From: Hesseltinella vesiculosa
Taxonomy: Eukaryota > Mucoromycota > Mucoromycetes > Mucorales > Cunninghamellaceae
Reading direction: 5' to 3'
DNA: 64,000 bases
Assembly: GCA_002104935.1 (NCBI GenBank)
Contig: MCGT01000018.1
Coordinates: 1-64,000, forward strand
Shown here: piece after piece, positions 22,000-33,844 of the stretch
How positions within the stretch are numbered: the stretch's first letter is position 1
Layout: the number at the start of each line of letters is the position of its first letter
Notes under the pieces: model-generated
What the model saw: only the letters and a program-made list of their open reading frames with translations
The model's database searches: none
What the model was told of the DNA's origin: nothing
Position numbers and translations under genes: made by a program

Positions 22000-22442
22000 A
22001 AGTGTACAATTGCCGCTACCATGACAGTCCTGTGCTCACCTCCTCTTCTCCTGCCCGATCAAGCTCCTAGTTTGGCGACTGGCTTGACAACAACACTTTG
22101 TCACCCTTTTGGACTTCATCGAGTCAGTGATCACGTCCGTCACCTCCTGGTCATGGCCACCGCTACGTCCTGGTGCCCCGTCGCTTTCGTCCTCCCTCGT
22201 CTACGGCTCCATCATTGCCGCCATTTGGTCAGCCCACTGGCGCTATATCTTTGACGAAGTCCCGTTCACCGTCACCAGCGTACTTGCCACCGTCAACAGG
22301 ACCATCCAGTACTTGTACGACGAAGCCTGCCTCCTCCCCCACTCATCCCCATAACCAGCCTTCTGCTACCTCTTTGCTTTGACCTCTTGCTCTGCTACGT
22401 CACTGCCAAATAAAATTCTGATTTTCAATCTCAAAAAAAAAT
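22000..22442 (+). pseudogene. Possible 3' end of a LINE-type retrotransposon
   Basis: A plus-strand frame at 22,190-22,345 reads LVYGSIIAAIWSAHWRYIF..., resembling the extreme C-terminus of fungal non-LTR ORF2 proteins (W-x2-HW). It is followed by AATAAAATTC and an A-tail-like run at 22,433-22,442. The upstream part is frame-broken. No RT catalytic box is present. Confidence 0.35.
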
Positions 22443-22720
22443 CTTGAAAAAAAAAGAAAATGATTGCACAGCACTTATGAGTGATCAGATCGATATGGGA
22501 ATTTTTGTGGATGCTCAAATGCATGAATGAGAATGGTACAGAAAAAAACAGGTCGATTGATGAAGGGTACCCAGCCAGTTTTTGACCGTCTTCATTTTGA
22601 ACCTCTGACTTCCCTGCTAAAAAAAAAAGATAAAATAGCCATTTTCCCCAGGGACCCCCAGGCAATCTGATCAAAAATCACAGTACAAAATTGCTCATGT
22701 ATTTTCACTCCAAATTTTGC
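22436..22720. repeat. Dispersed repeat, copy 1
   Basis: The segment with GTCGATTGATGAAGG, CCAGCCAGTTTTTGACC, CCAGGGACCCCCAGGC and ATCTGATCAAAAATC matches, diverged, the block at 54,400-54,670 in the same orientation. An inverted copy lies at 53,990-54,225. No coding. Confidence 0.75.
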
Positions 22721-23871
22721 ACACAAGTTCAAAACGGTGAGAAGGACCATGATTAAAATTGCAACTCTTTCAGACATCGGAGCGATGAGCCGGAAGTGAC
22801 AAACATGCGCTATTACCAACCTCTTCCACAACTGCCACACATCTGGCGCTTGACTTCTTTGACAAGACGTAGGCAAGACGTTTAAACTGCGCCATGTCGA
22901 GAGCTGAGGTGCAAAATTAACGCAAAACGCGGTGTGCCCAGTTCATTGAAGAAAAACCTCCATGCAGCTGGCGCTTGGCGACAAACAGCGTTGGGTACAG
23001 AGAGACACAAAAAAAAACAATATTAATTTGATGCGATGCATGTGTTTTAATTGGTATGTGCATTTGGCAGGAACGGTAGAGGCAGGTGGCATGTCTTCAT
23101 GCCAGTTTGGTAGCTCCGCAATTGTTTGGAGGCATTTGCTCATGCCTGGCTGGGCTGCAGGTGGATGTCCTGGCGGGCAAAAATAAAAAAAAAAACCTGG
23201 GAAACATCCGAAGATGGTTTTGGAAAATCCAAGGAGTCTCCTTGCAGCTCGGCTGCAGAAAAAAAAAGGAGGAAGAGAAAAGAAGGCAAACGTATTTTAC
23301 TTGGACTTTGGCAGCCTTTTTGGGTAGCCAAAGTTTTGAGGTGCAATGGCGCAGCTCTTGGTTCAAAGCGAGAGAACAAAAAAATTAAGGCAATACTTTA
23401 ATGAAAATGTCGTGGAAGGTACCATTTTCAGATAAGGCGGCAAAAAAAAAAAGGCTGTGATGCGTCTTGAAGCGTTTACCAGCGGATCAGCGTGAAAAAT
23501 GAAGAGAAGGGAAAGAAAGAGGCATTTGGAATGACATACAACAGCTGAAGTTGTAAACACTGACCAAAGGAATGAACGAAAGGCAAGAATTTTTCTTCCT
23601 AAATGTCAAGGGATGAAATGAGGGGAAGAGAGGCAACCTACCGAGGACATCAAGTTTTTATTCCAATGAGCATATGATCTCGAATTGGACGAAGCCCTTG
23701 CTTGAATGCAAATCGAGATGCAGCTAAAAAAAAACTCATAGCTCTCCTTGTCCTATACCTTTTCTCTTTCTCTCTCTCTCTCTTTTTTTTTTTTGCATAT
23801 AGTCACGTGAGCAAGGCAGCTCCATTTCTTTCACATTTTCTTCATCACCTTGCTAAAACAAAGACAGTGCT
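22721..23871. other. Repeat-derived intergenic DNA and permease promoter
   Basis: No supported gene. Poly-A/T tracts are frequent. A CT-repeat followed by a T-run (23,764-23,795) lies ~80 bp before the permease start. Confidence 0.45.
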
Positions 23872-26155
23872 ATGACTGACGAAAAAGAAGTTGCCAATCC
23901 TTTGGATAAATTGGCACCCATGGCTGTCGGAGGCACGACGGCTTTAATAAAATCAAGGGTAAATGTACTCACACTTTTTTTTTGTTAGATCAAAAATTGG
24001 TGCGGCACATTGGGTTTTTCAGTGGCACGCTAATGAATGTGGGTGAGATTGTGGGAGGCGGTATTTTTACTACACCTTCATACATTTTGCAATACACTGG
24101 TTCGGGAGGAATGATGATGATGATGTGGGTGATGGGAGCCATCACTAGTATGGCCGGTCTTGCAACCTTTTTGGAATTGGGCACCATGGTAACCAAAAAA
24201 AAAAAAAAAAAAAAAAAAGAAGCGAGGACCAAGCAATGACTCACCGTTTTTATTCTTCAAGTTACCACGAAGCGGTAAAAATGACCAGGACATATGACTA
24301 TTTAAAGGCAGAATGGGTTGTTTATACGTTTATATCCAATGCGTAGGGGCCGAAAAGACGTATTTAGGCTACGTTTATCCGAATCCAAAGCAGCTGACGA
24401 CGTTTCTATTCATGATCATGGTTGGGGTGTTGTCTCGAGGTGGCGGGTTGGCTCAGGTACCGAGTCTAAAAAAAAATTATGAACAGGACGGCCCAAAGAT
24501 AGTAACGTAATTGAGTTGCAGGGGTCCATTGTGTTTGGCGAAAATGTCGTCTACTCCATGTATCAAGGCCAGCAAACCAACGTCTGGGCAGCGCGCGGGT
24601 TTGGCTGTAAGGTCCCTTTAGGCAACTGCATTAAAACCAGTCCACCCTCTCACCCATTTTTTGCTTAGTATTTTGCGTTTCGTTTTGGGTTATCATCAAC
24701 GTTCTTTCAGCAAAGGTACAGATGAGACAGGGAAAAAAGAAGGAAGGGACGCTTCTTTATTCAAGCTCAGACTGGGGTTTTTTTTTTTTTTTTTTTTTTT
24801 TTTGCTTCTTAGAATGCCATGCGGTTTAATAACCTATTTACAATGCTGAAGATTAGTTTGCTGTTGTTGCTGATCAGTGTAGGATTTGCTGGGATGGCTG
24901 GAAGATTGCCGAACCAGCCAAACTTGGCGCAGAACTTCTCATTTGAACACTCCGCCACGAGCGCAGGCTCGTATGCAAACGGAATTTACTATGTGATTTT
25001 TTCCTACAGCGGCTACTACAACCTCCAGCGGGTCACGGACGAGCTCAAGTCACCGTTGCAAAACCTGCCTCGGTGTGGCGTCGCCTCGATCTTGTTCACG
25101 ACGGTGGTCTATCTACTGGCCAACGCCGCCTATCTGGCAGTCTTGCCTGTATCGACCATTGCAGGTTCTAACCTAACGGTGGCTGCCAGTCTGTTCAGTA
25201 TGGCGTTCGGTGGCATCTTCGGCACACGGGTCCTCCCTGTGCTTGTGGGCCTGTCGTCGTTTGGCTTTGTCGGAGTGTGTAGCGCCCCTTGAAAATAGTG
25301 CACGGCCTCATACTTACCGATTTTTTTCATTTCGCTTCATCGCAGGTGTCTGTGTATTCGTCTTCTCGCGTGATTTTGGAATTTGCACGAGAAGGCCTGC
25401 TGCCATTTGACCGTGTGTTTAGTCAAGTCCATCCAAGACTCAAGACGCCTGTGCCAGCACTGTTGTTGATTTATGCGATTGCCGTTGTGTTCATGCTTGC
25501 CCCTCCTCCTGGCACCGCCTTTCAGTTCATCATGGCCTTCTGTAGTTACGGCGATTACATCTTTGGTAAGACGTGTCATTTTTTCACCTCAAGGAATCAG
25601 AGTCAAGTCAACTCGGTTTTTATTTTTTTATTGTTTCTCAAAGCGGCACTGTGTGCGATTGGTGTGCTGATTCTACGTCGGCGTGAGCCTGAGCTGGCAA
25701 GACCAATCCGAGCCCCAATTGCCCTGGTGGTGTTTTTTATCTTGATCTGCTTTTACACCTTGATCTTTGTTTACATCCCCCCCACCAAGATCTCAACCGA
25801 GTACCCGTATTTTTGTAACTTGCAACCCTGGGGGGAAAAATAGTTGACCACTCACGGCTTTTCTTTTTTTTACATACTTTTTCAGTGCCGTACGTGTGTC
25901 TGATTGGATTTGGTATCCTATGTATTGGTTTATGGGTAGGAAGTCGTCTGCAAAAAAACCAAAGTAGACAACAAGGTTGGTGATTTTTTATTCTCATAGT
26001 ATATCAAAATGGTCATCTTCAACGGCTTGGAGACGTCCTATAACCAAGAACTCCGTGCCATGGGCCAAAGCGAGCTCTTCAACGATGTGTACAATTCATC
26101 TTTCCTTGACGATCGTGTGCTATCCGACCTTGATCCTAAACCTAAACCTGTGTAA
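23872..26155 (+). CDS. Amino-acid permease, Mup1 / LAT type
   Basis: Eleven exons: 23872-23958, ~23989-24188, 24262-24274, 24347-24456, 24522-24606, 24669-24715, 24813-25274, 25346-25565, 25644-25814, 25886-25935, 26000-26155 (about 520 aa). An APC-fold transporter with about 12 hydrophobic segments. The conserved first-helix motif is GEIVGGGIFTTPS. Others are LPRSGAEKTYL, FSYSGYYNLQRVTDELKSP and SSRVILEFAREGLLPFDRVF, all typical of fungal high-affinity methionine permeases (Mup1). It sits in the plasma membrane and probably imports methionine or cysteine. Exon 3 is a 13-nt micro-exon (LPRS). The exon 1-2 join is one base out of phase by my reading, so exon 1 may be wrong. The C-terminal tail is hydrophilic, with SELFND and PKPKPV. 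Confidence 0.85.
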
Positions 26156-26269
26156 TAATTCTTTATAATGCTACTGCCTCTACTTCTCGAAACGGTGATT
26201 TTCAGTAAAAAAAAGTGAAAAGAGCGACCAATTTTTTTTTTTCTTTCGTTTTTTTATTACTTCTTATTC

Positions 26270-27979
26270 ATGACAAAACCATGTATTCCACCAGACTATG
26301 ACAATGTGCCTACATACATGGCAGCTTTGTGTGCATTGATCGATCGATACAAGTACCTGATCAATATCCACGTGGTTGATTTCCTGTCGCACGATCAGTG
26401 GGAGCTGATCGATCCAAATTGGCGTCAGGCGTTATTACCTGATCACCCATCCTCTCAAGAAGATTCATGGTGGGACACCTTGATCCATATTTCTACAGCA
26501 GCTGATCAAACAAAGGTAACCATGGTCATGCATGATTTCTTTCATGGTCTTACATTTGGCCTGACGCTGTTTTATCTTAGGATTTTCACCCGGCTTCTCA
26601 CTGGCCAGCGTCTTTTTGTGATTTTATTCAACAAATCCGATCATTGACTCTTTCTAGGTACTCGACCCTCGATGGTAAAAATATTATTTCTCAAGCATCA
26701 ACCTGCCCTAACCCTGTCATTTTTTCTTTAGATTTTGGCGTGCAGGAAATCCACAGACGGATCCAGCCAGGCATGACAGACAAGAAGATCCACGAGGTAG
26801 AAAGGATGGGACCAATGGTCGCAAGCGTGGCTTTGGAGCAAGGAATCGACCATGTGGTGGATTTGGGTGCAGGGCAAGGCTACTTGTCACGAGTGCTGGC
26901 GTTCCAACACGATTTGCTGGTGATGGCGGTGGACGGGTCCGAGGTGCAGACATGCGGGGCCAAGCGGTTCGATAGCATAGCCAGTAAAGGGTTCAAGGCA
27001 AAATCACACAAGCTACACCATGTAACGGATCTACTGACACACGACAATGCAGCGGCGATCCTTGCCTCGGTGCAACAACAAGGGGATGCAGCTACGCCGG
27101 TCGACGCCGACTTGGTCGTGTCATCGAAAGGCACCGTGGACAGCCATCCGGCCTGGCTGATCTGTGGTCTCCATGCGTGCGGTGACTTGTCTAGCCTGAC
27201 CTTGCGTCTGTTCACCCAACAACCCGAGATCCGAGCCCTGGTGAATGTGGGCTGCTGTTACCATTTCTTGACCCACTCACACGACACCACCGGCCATCAT
27301 GCCGAGACTGGTGCGACGGTCGGCTTCCCCATGTCCCGTCCGTTACAATCCTACCAACTTGGGTCGACTGCCTGCATGCTTGCCTGCCAAGCCCCTAGCC
27401 GCTGGCTAGATCAAAAAGATGCCACCATCAAAGCCTACCGTCACCATTTCTATCGCTGTCTCTTGCACGTAAGTACCAAAAAAAAAAAAAAAGACAAGAG
27501 GAAACACTGCTTATACTCCTCCTTTGAAAAGTGGATCATGATTGACAAGGGGTTATGGCTGCTGGAAACAAAAGCGCCAGTGTTGGGTCGATTGAATGCC
27601 AAGCGTGATTTCTCATCGTTTCCGGTGTATGTCAAGGCGGCTCTGGGTCGACTGGGGCTGGCTCCCGATGCAATCTCCGAAGCCGAAGCTGAGGCTTATT
27701 ACAGCAAATACAAGCAGCAATACCACACAGATCAACGCATTGCTTTACTTTGGACCATACGAGGTAGCACCCCCCTCCCCCAGATAAATGATGAACTGAC
27801 TCCCGCTTTTTTTTGATTCAGCTCTGCTTGGACCTGTGATTGAAAGTTTAGTGTTGGTGGATCGTTACCAATACCTTCAAGAGACACTGCCCGAAACGCC
27901 GACAAAACAAGTTTGGTTGGCTCCTTTGTTTGATCCAGTCGTGTCGCCACGAAACATGGTGGTGATGGCCACCAAGTAG
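26270..27979 (+). CDS. METTL25-like methyltransferase
   Basis: Exons 26270-26515, 26581-26674, 26732-27468, 27532-27763, 27822-27979 join in phase (~488 aa). An N-terminal helical domain (YKYLINIHVVDFLSHDQWE) is followed by the linker MTDKKIHEVERM and a Rossmann-type SAM motif I, VVDLGAGQGYLSRVLAF (about residue 138). Further on are ICGLHACGDLSSLTLRLF and VNVGCCYHFLTH, the signature of the METTL25/RRNAD1 family. In animals and yeast, relatives are linked to RNA or histidine methylation; the substrate here is unknown. A C-terminal segment (RIALLWTIRALLGPVIESLVLVDRY) is also family-typical. No targeting signal is seen. Confidence 0.85.
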
Positions 27980-28036
27980 CACCCATTTACTTGACCGCAA
28001 TAAAATAGCAATAAATCAAGCGTGTTATACTCTTTA

Positions 28037-31000
28037 TTACTTGGATGAAAGGGTTTCATTAATGATGCTGTTGATGGTACTGACCAGATCAATGATGCCA
28101 TTTTTTCGGATTTTCTCCATGGCGCATTGTTCCAGCTGCTCCGAACTGCGAGATAAAAAAAAAAAGATCAGTGAGTTGGGGAGTCTTATTTGACTTTTTT
28201 TTTTATCATCTTACCTGACAGGGCCATAGTGTTTTTTGATGGAGAGGGAGGTGAGGTCGAGGGAGTGGGGGTAATTCATGACCTGCTTGGCGCGGAGTTG
28301 GAATGCAAGGACGAACTTTAGTTGGTGTGCGTAGCTGAAGACGGTGATGGCACAAGCGACGCCACGTTGTTCCGGATCCACCGGCGCATCGTTGGCATCA
28401 GCTAAGCAATCCACATCAATCCAGAACCGCCGCTGCACCTTGGTGACTTCGTGTTGGATCAGCAGCAGTCGGTTCCAATACATGGCAATATTCTGTACAA
28501 TCTACAAGGAGAAAAACACGAGGGTCAGCACGGATTTGAAGTTGTATTGTACAAAAGGTTGTCTTGTTCTCACTCTACCTGATTGGAAGTCCAGAGGTTT
28601 CTGGACATGACTTGCAGACCATGGATGAGTTCGGCAAAGGCACCATAGTCGCGCTCGCGGGCCTCGATCATGCCGATAAAAACAGCATCCATCTGATGCG
28701 CTTGGAGCTTAAGCAGATCGATCTGGACATCCAAGTCACCAAAGAGCACCATTTCCAGCTTCTTGTCGGATTTTTCCAAGGACTGCCAAGCGCATAACGT
28801 GCTGCACAAGTCAAAGTTGTCTATGTTTTTTTTTTTTTGAGATGAAAGATAGGGACGTTTCAGACGAGCCACCATGGAGAAAAGATCAACAAGGAAAGGA
28901 CGGCTTACCTTTGGCATCAATTAAATCACGCTCTGATACATAGGGATGATCCTCAATGACCTTTTCAGCCTCAGCAATAGCCTGATATAAAAAATGAAAG
29001 AACAAAAAGGATATGAGCCAAAAGATACATTTTTTTTTTCTTCATCAGCCCGACAGTCATGTTCAAGAGCAAACTTTCGTACCTTGAGCAGATCTTCTTT
29101 GCGTTGTTTTAAATCGGCGACTCGATCGACGATCTGTTTGGCACTACGCTCAGCTACAATGACATCCTGCTTTGTCTTTTCCAATATCGCGCTGAAAAGA
29201 GAGTTGTGTCAATAAAGGAGAGGAGAGGGGTACGCTGAGAGAGAGAGAGAGAGAGAGGGGGGGGGTACTTGCGTTTGCTCTTTGAATTCCTTTTCCCACT
29301 TCATAATGGCAGTGTGATTGGTGTTTTTGTATTTGATCTCTCTATGTCAAGATAGAAAGTGAGTCGGGCGACAGTGAAAAAGGGTTGGCCTACCGTTCCT
29401 GCCATTCTTTTGTCAGGCGAGACAATTCATGCTGGTGGGTCAATAGATCTGGCAGATGTTTTTTGATATAAAGGTCGGTGTCTCGCAAGATAGATCGGTC
29501 CTGTTCGAAAATAAAATAAAAAAATGGGCCACGGTGTCTATTTTTTTTTTCTCTTTACCTTTTCTTCGAGTATTTCTTTATCGTGTAATTGTTGTACAGA
29601 GGTATCCAGGAGAGTCTTGAGTTGGGTCATCCATTTCTTGTTGGCTTCCAGCTGGGCTAGGTCGCGGTTGGCAAAGAATCGGGATTCCATTTCTTGGCGT
29701 AAACGGGGCTCTCCGTCCATGTATTCGCCAAAGAATTGAGGGTTGTTTTCACGTACGTCGTCATCAATCTTTTGCAAGTCTTGCAGACCTTCCTGGATCT
29801 GCTTGCGGATATTGCCTGCGAGCTAAAGTAAAAAGAACCGACCGTCAGTTTGTTGGATTCCTGCTCAATCAAGATAATGAGTCGTTACGCTTTGGTAGAG
29901 TTTCAGTTCAGGTAGGGTAGCGGCAGCAGCCACAGCTTCTTCTTTCAAGGTAACAGGGGCTGTGTAAAAATAGGGTGAGAAGAGGGCAAGTTGGTCAATG
30001 GCGGTCAACGCAGTTTTTTTTTTTTTTTTTTTTCCTTCTTACCTTTGGAAAGTGGACGGGAGAGAGGGGATTGAAGGGTAGCGACTTGCTGATCGGGGAA
30101 CGAGATGCCGACATTTTGTAAAAACTCGGTAAAGGTCATGTTTTGATGATCTTCAGAGAAAGAGTCGTAAAATTCCGGCTGCTCTTCGGCAAAGATATCT
30201 ATAATAAGAGAAAACGTTCATAAGAGGGGCTAGGGCTTGTGGGGGAGGGGGAGAATTTATCTTTACCACGATCGTCATGCATGGACATGATGCGGTCGAC
30301 AAAATCCGAGGCAATGCTGTGATCGGAAGCGTCCAAGTAAACAGAGGCTGGTCGGCTGGGAGAGCTGTGGTGGGAAGCAGCGGTAGGGGATGGCGGGTAG
30401 CGTGGAGAAGCGGCCAAGGAGGACTGTCGTCGGGCTGCGGGTGAGCCCATGAGTCTGGAGGCAGGTGGGCGTGTCAAAGGGGAGCCATGCAAGTAAAAGG
30501 AGCGGTGGGGGGAGAGGAGGTGGTGTGGCTGGTGTGGTTGGAGATGGGCAGCTGGCGAGCGAGGGGTGCGCAGAGGGCTGGACAGGCGGTGGTGGTGGCT
30601 GCCATAGCCAGCGCGAGGGCTCTGGATGCGATCAAGGGTATGCAGGAACGAGGAGCTGGTGGAAGGCTGAGGTGGGTGTGGGGAAGGTGACAAGTGGGTG
30701 AGGGACTGGACTGAGCGGTTGGAGGGAGATGCTGCCAAGGACAGAGCAAAGGAGGAGGGCGAGCCAGGGGATTTGGGTGCAGAGGGGACGGGTGTGGGTC
30801 TTGGGGCAAGCGGTGAAGGAGAGTCGGCTGGGGGTGAAGCCGATCGGGTGGCAGGCAGGGCTGTAGATGAACCAATATCAGGCACACTGTTTGTGGTTGT
30901 GGGAGGTGAGGTTGGTGGTGGGGACCGGGTAGTTTGTGGTGTGGTAGAAGATGAATGGTTGGTGCGATCGACAAAGTTGGATGCGATGTTGGGTGAGGCA

Positions 31001-32415
31001 ATACCTTCGGTGCCCCAAAAGTCGTCGATGACCTGGGTGGAGGTGCGTTTGGTGAGTTGATCTTGCTGAGTGATCTGCATGACACTGGAATGGTCGGTAG
31101 GTGGTAGGCTAAAGACTGAGAAGTGGTTTTGTTGTGAAGCTGTCAAAGGTTGAGGCGGTAGTGAAGGCGAGGTAGGGGAGAAGGCGAGGGAGCCGTCATT
31201 GTTGTCGTCCTCCTGCGAGGTCAAGGGTAATTTGGAGGAGGAGGAAGAGGGGTGGTCAGAGCTGCTGGAGGGAGTGGGTCGATGATGGGGTGAGACTAGA
31301 GAGGAAGTTTGTGAGGAAGGATCACCCAGGGTGGACTGGGATTCAACTGCAACAGGCTTGTGGGTGCGGAAGATGGGAGGCGGTGAGGGGGCGACGGTGG
31401 GCGGCCTGTTTTCGTCATTGTTATGCTTTTGCTGTTGTTGGGCTGGCGTGGTGATGCCGTCCTCGTCATCAAAGATGTGATGAGGGTCCTTTTGATAGTT
31501 GAGGTGCTGCATCAAGCTTCCTGTGCTACCTGTATCGCTGTCACTGTCGCTGTCGTCCTGGTCTTGCAGATTGAGGTGGCCGCTAAGTCGACGTCGTTGT
31601 GTGGGTGGGCTGCCAAAGAGGTCTGGTCCTCTATGAAAAGGGTTAAGTCCATTCATTCAGTGTAGATGGATGTACCTCTTCCGCTGATCCATGGGCGAAC
31701 CCGTTAAACGAGACAAGTAAGCACTAGTAGAAAGTGTGACGCGATCAGTAAAAAAAAGGCGGTGGGAGGCGGCGGTGATGTTACTTTTCTCGTGGTCTTG
31801 TGGGAGAGTCGATTTTATCAAAGACAGAAATCAGATCCTTATCATTGTCGTCTCTGCTTTCTTGACTGGATGCAGATGGTAAAGAGACTTGTTGTTGGAC
31901 AGTGTGGTGATTAGGGCTGTTTGGGGTTTCCTCTTTTCCATAGAGTCTAACGGGAGGATCATAAGAGAGAGTTGGCAAAGTAAAATGAACAAGATCTTAC
32001 CGAACATGTTTGGAGCTTGCAAAGCTGACTCGACGATTGATGAACTCTCGATATTGATACCTGTGATTTAAAAAGAAGTCAGTTGGGTTTCGCGTCTGTT
32101 TTTTTCTGGTTTTTTTTTTTTTGATGACAGCACTTACGCTCGTTGTCGTTGATGTTGGGGTGAAAGGTAAGGATTGGGGGTGGACGGTTTCAAGATACTT
32201 CGGCGAGGTGACTATAGGTAAAGAAAAAAAAAAAAAGAGTGGGAAGAGGTCAGAGAAAAGGAGAGGGTGGAGAGTTGAGTGGTGGCCATCCAAAATAAAG
32301 AAAGGCTTACCTCCATGGAGCCGATCCTGCTGTCTGAATTGTCAATGGTCCAAGGAGCTTCACGTTTTTCACTACCGGCTAACTGAGTAGGAGACGTTGG
32401 TAACGAATCAGGCAT
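28037..32415 (-). CDS. Kinetochore scaffold KNL1/Spc7
   Basis: About 16 exons on the minus strand, roughly 1,100 aa. Clear N-terminal exons: 32415-32311, 32211-32138, 32060-32001, 31946-31785, 31723-31676, 31630-30267, 30198-30043. The C-terminal exons lie between 29,970 and 28,037. Exon 2 encodes SPRRSILKPSTP (SILK motif) and exon 3 NRRVSFASSK (RVSF motif), the two PP1-docking motifs of KNL1. A long disordered Ser/Pro region follows (exon 6). Next comes TFTEFLQNVGISFPD, the sequence that opens the Spc7 fold, then a coiled coil (LEANKKWMTQLKTLL, AERSAKQIVDRVADL). A C-terminal RWD-type region (VTKVQRRFWIDVDCL) binds the Mis12 complex. The protein links microtubule attachment and spindle-checkpoint signalling. 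Only one weak MELT-like motif (VMQIT) is visible; IAS(N/D)FVDR occurs twice. Confidence 0.85.
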
Positions 32416-32638
32416 TGCAAAATTAGCCAAGAAGAAAAAAAAAAGTGAAAGAAACAAAGGAAGAAAAAAAAAAATTGAGGAAGCGCTTAACTTTTGTGCT
32501 TGTTTGTTCAAGGTTTTTTTTTAAGAATCTATCAGGGTGCTTTTTTATTTTAGAAAAGAAGAAAGGGGGGGGGGTGATAAAGACAGAATGTACAAGATGC
32601 AAAGAGGAAAATAAGAGAGGATGAAGAGAGCGAGGTGA

Positions 32639-33316
32639 CTATTTCTTCTTGCCTTCCTTCTTCTTGATGGTTTCGTCATTGATAAATATACCCTTTTGAT
32701 TGTAAGGTTCGGGTTTACGCCAGCGTTGGATTTTAGCTGCGAGCTCAGTGACTTGTTGCAAGTCAATGCCATGCAGGATCATACGATTGGGGATAGGAAC
32801 GGTACAGGTGACGCCTTGGGGTAAATCAATGACGATGGGGTGAGAGTAGCCGAGCTTGAGAGAGACGGAGCGCTTGTCGTTTTCGAGGACGGCACGGTAA
32901 CCGACACCGACAAGACGCAAATGGACTTGGTAACCTTCAGAAACGCCGGTGATCATGTTGCGAATGAGGTTACGGGTGGTTCCCCACATGCTTTTTTGTT
33001 TCTTGTTGGTTTGATCTTGAATGGCAATCTTGACCAGATCGTCTCCTTGGACAGATTTGTCCATGGTCAATTGGACAAAAGGCTTGATGGGCATGGAGAG
33101 TTCACCCAAAGGACCCTTGACGGTAAGTGTGGTATTGTTCAATTCGGAAGGAATGCGAGGGTGTTGGATGGGGGTCAGGTCATGATGGACAGTGACGTTG
33201 GATGCGACCGTCACAGGCGTACGACCAATGTGGGAGGCCACAACAGCACTGGTGTTGAATGAACGTGTGTTGTGAATGAATGATGAATGAACTCGGCGCA
33301 TGGAGGATCGCAGCAT
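32639..33316 (-). CDS. Mitochondrial ribosomal protein L6 (uL6m)
   Basis: Single exon, 225 aa. The N-terminus (MLRSSMRRVHSSFIHNTRSFNTS) is a typical mitochondrial presequence. The uL6 core follows: LTVKGPLGEL, GTTRNLIRNMITGVSEGY, VGVGYRAVLENDKRSVSLKLGYSHPI, and the C-terminal rRNA-binding signature WRKPEPYNQKGIFI. It is part of the mitochondrial large subunit near the GTPase-associated region. ATG 33316 is chosen because upstream frame sequence is a T-run. The gene is tandem with KNL1/Spc7 on the same strand, ~220 bp apart. Confidence 0.93.
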   Translation of the reverse strand: MLRSSMRRVHSSFIHNTRSFNTSAVVASHIGRTPVTVASNVTVHHDLTPIQHPRIPSELNNTTLTVKGPLGELSMPIKPFVQLTMDKSVQGDDLVKIAIQDQTNKKQKSMWGTTRNLIRNMITGVSEGYQVHLRLVGVGYRAVLENDKRSVSLKLGYSHPIVIDLPQGVTCTVPIPNRMILHGIDLQQVTELAAKIQRWRKPEPYNQKGIFINDETIKKKEGKKK

Positions 33317-33844
33317 GATTGAAAAAAAAAAAGAAGTGGAGAAGAAAAAACAAGGCCTGGAAGAAAGAAAAAAAAAAATAAAAGACAGTCCGGTGCCGGC
33401 CGGGAAGTCGGGGATTGAAAAAGGAGGCGTCAAGCCATTTGCCATCGACTGAGCGAAGAAGTTGCTCTTTTTTGGCATTTGCCTTTTCTGTTCTTTCAGC
33501 TTGCTGAAAAGTGGGGTTTTTCGAAATGGATTTCCCTTTTTCATGACTGTTCCAAAACAAGGACGAAAAATGATCGCCCATTTATGTCCCCCTTTTTTTT
33601 TAAAGTAGCATGAATCAAAACGACAGAAATGGCAACTTGCACTTTTTTACAAACAGGGCGAGAGTTTATTTTTTTTTTTTTCATGAAGAATATGTCCATG
33701 GACAACAAAATAAAAGAGATGGTAAACAGCAGAGAGAGAAAAAATAATACTAGAGGGCTATGTAGAAAAAAAAGGGAAGAAAAAAGAGTATTTAGGGAAA
33801 AGCTATGTTCAGATGTAAAAAAAAACTAAGAGAGGATTGGGGGG
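33317..33844. other. Intergenic, uL6m promoter / MADS 3' flank
   Basis: A-rich and T-rich tracts. AATAAA-like sequence at ~33,708. No gene seen. Confidence 0.5.

Noticed and set aside
30465..31060. Plus-strand Gly/Arg-rich ORFs
   Set aside because: Antisense shadows of the KNL1/Spc7 Ser/Pro-rich exon.
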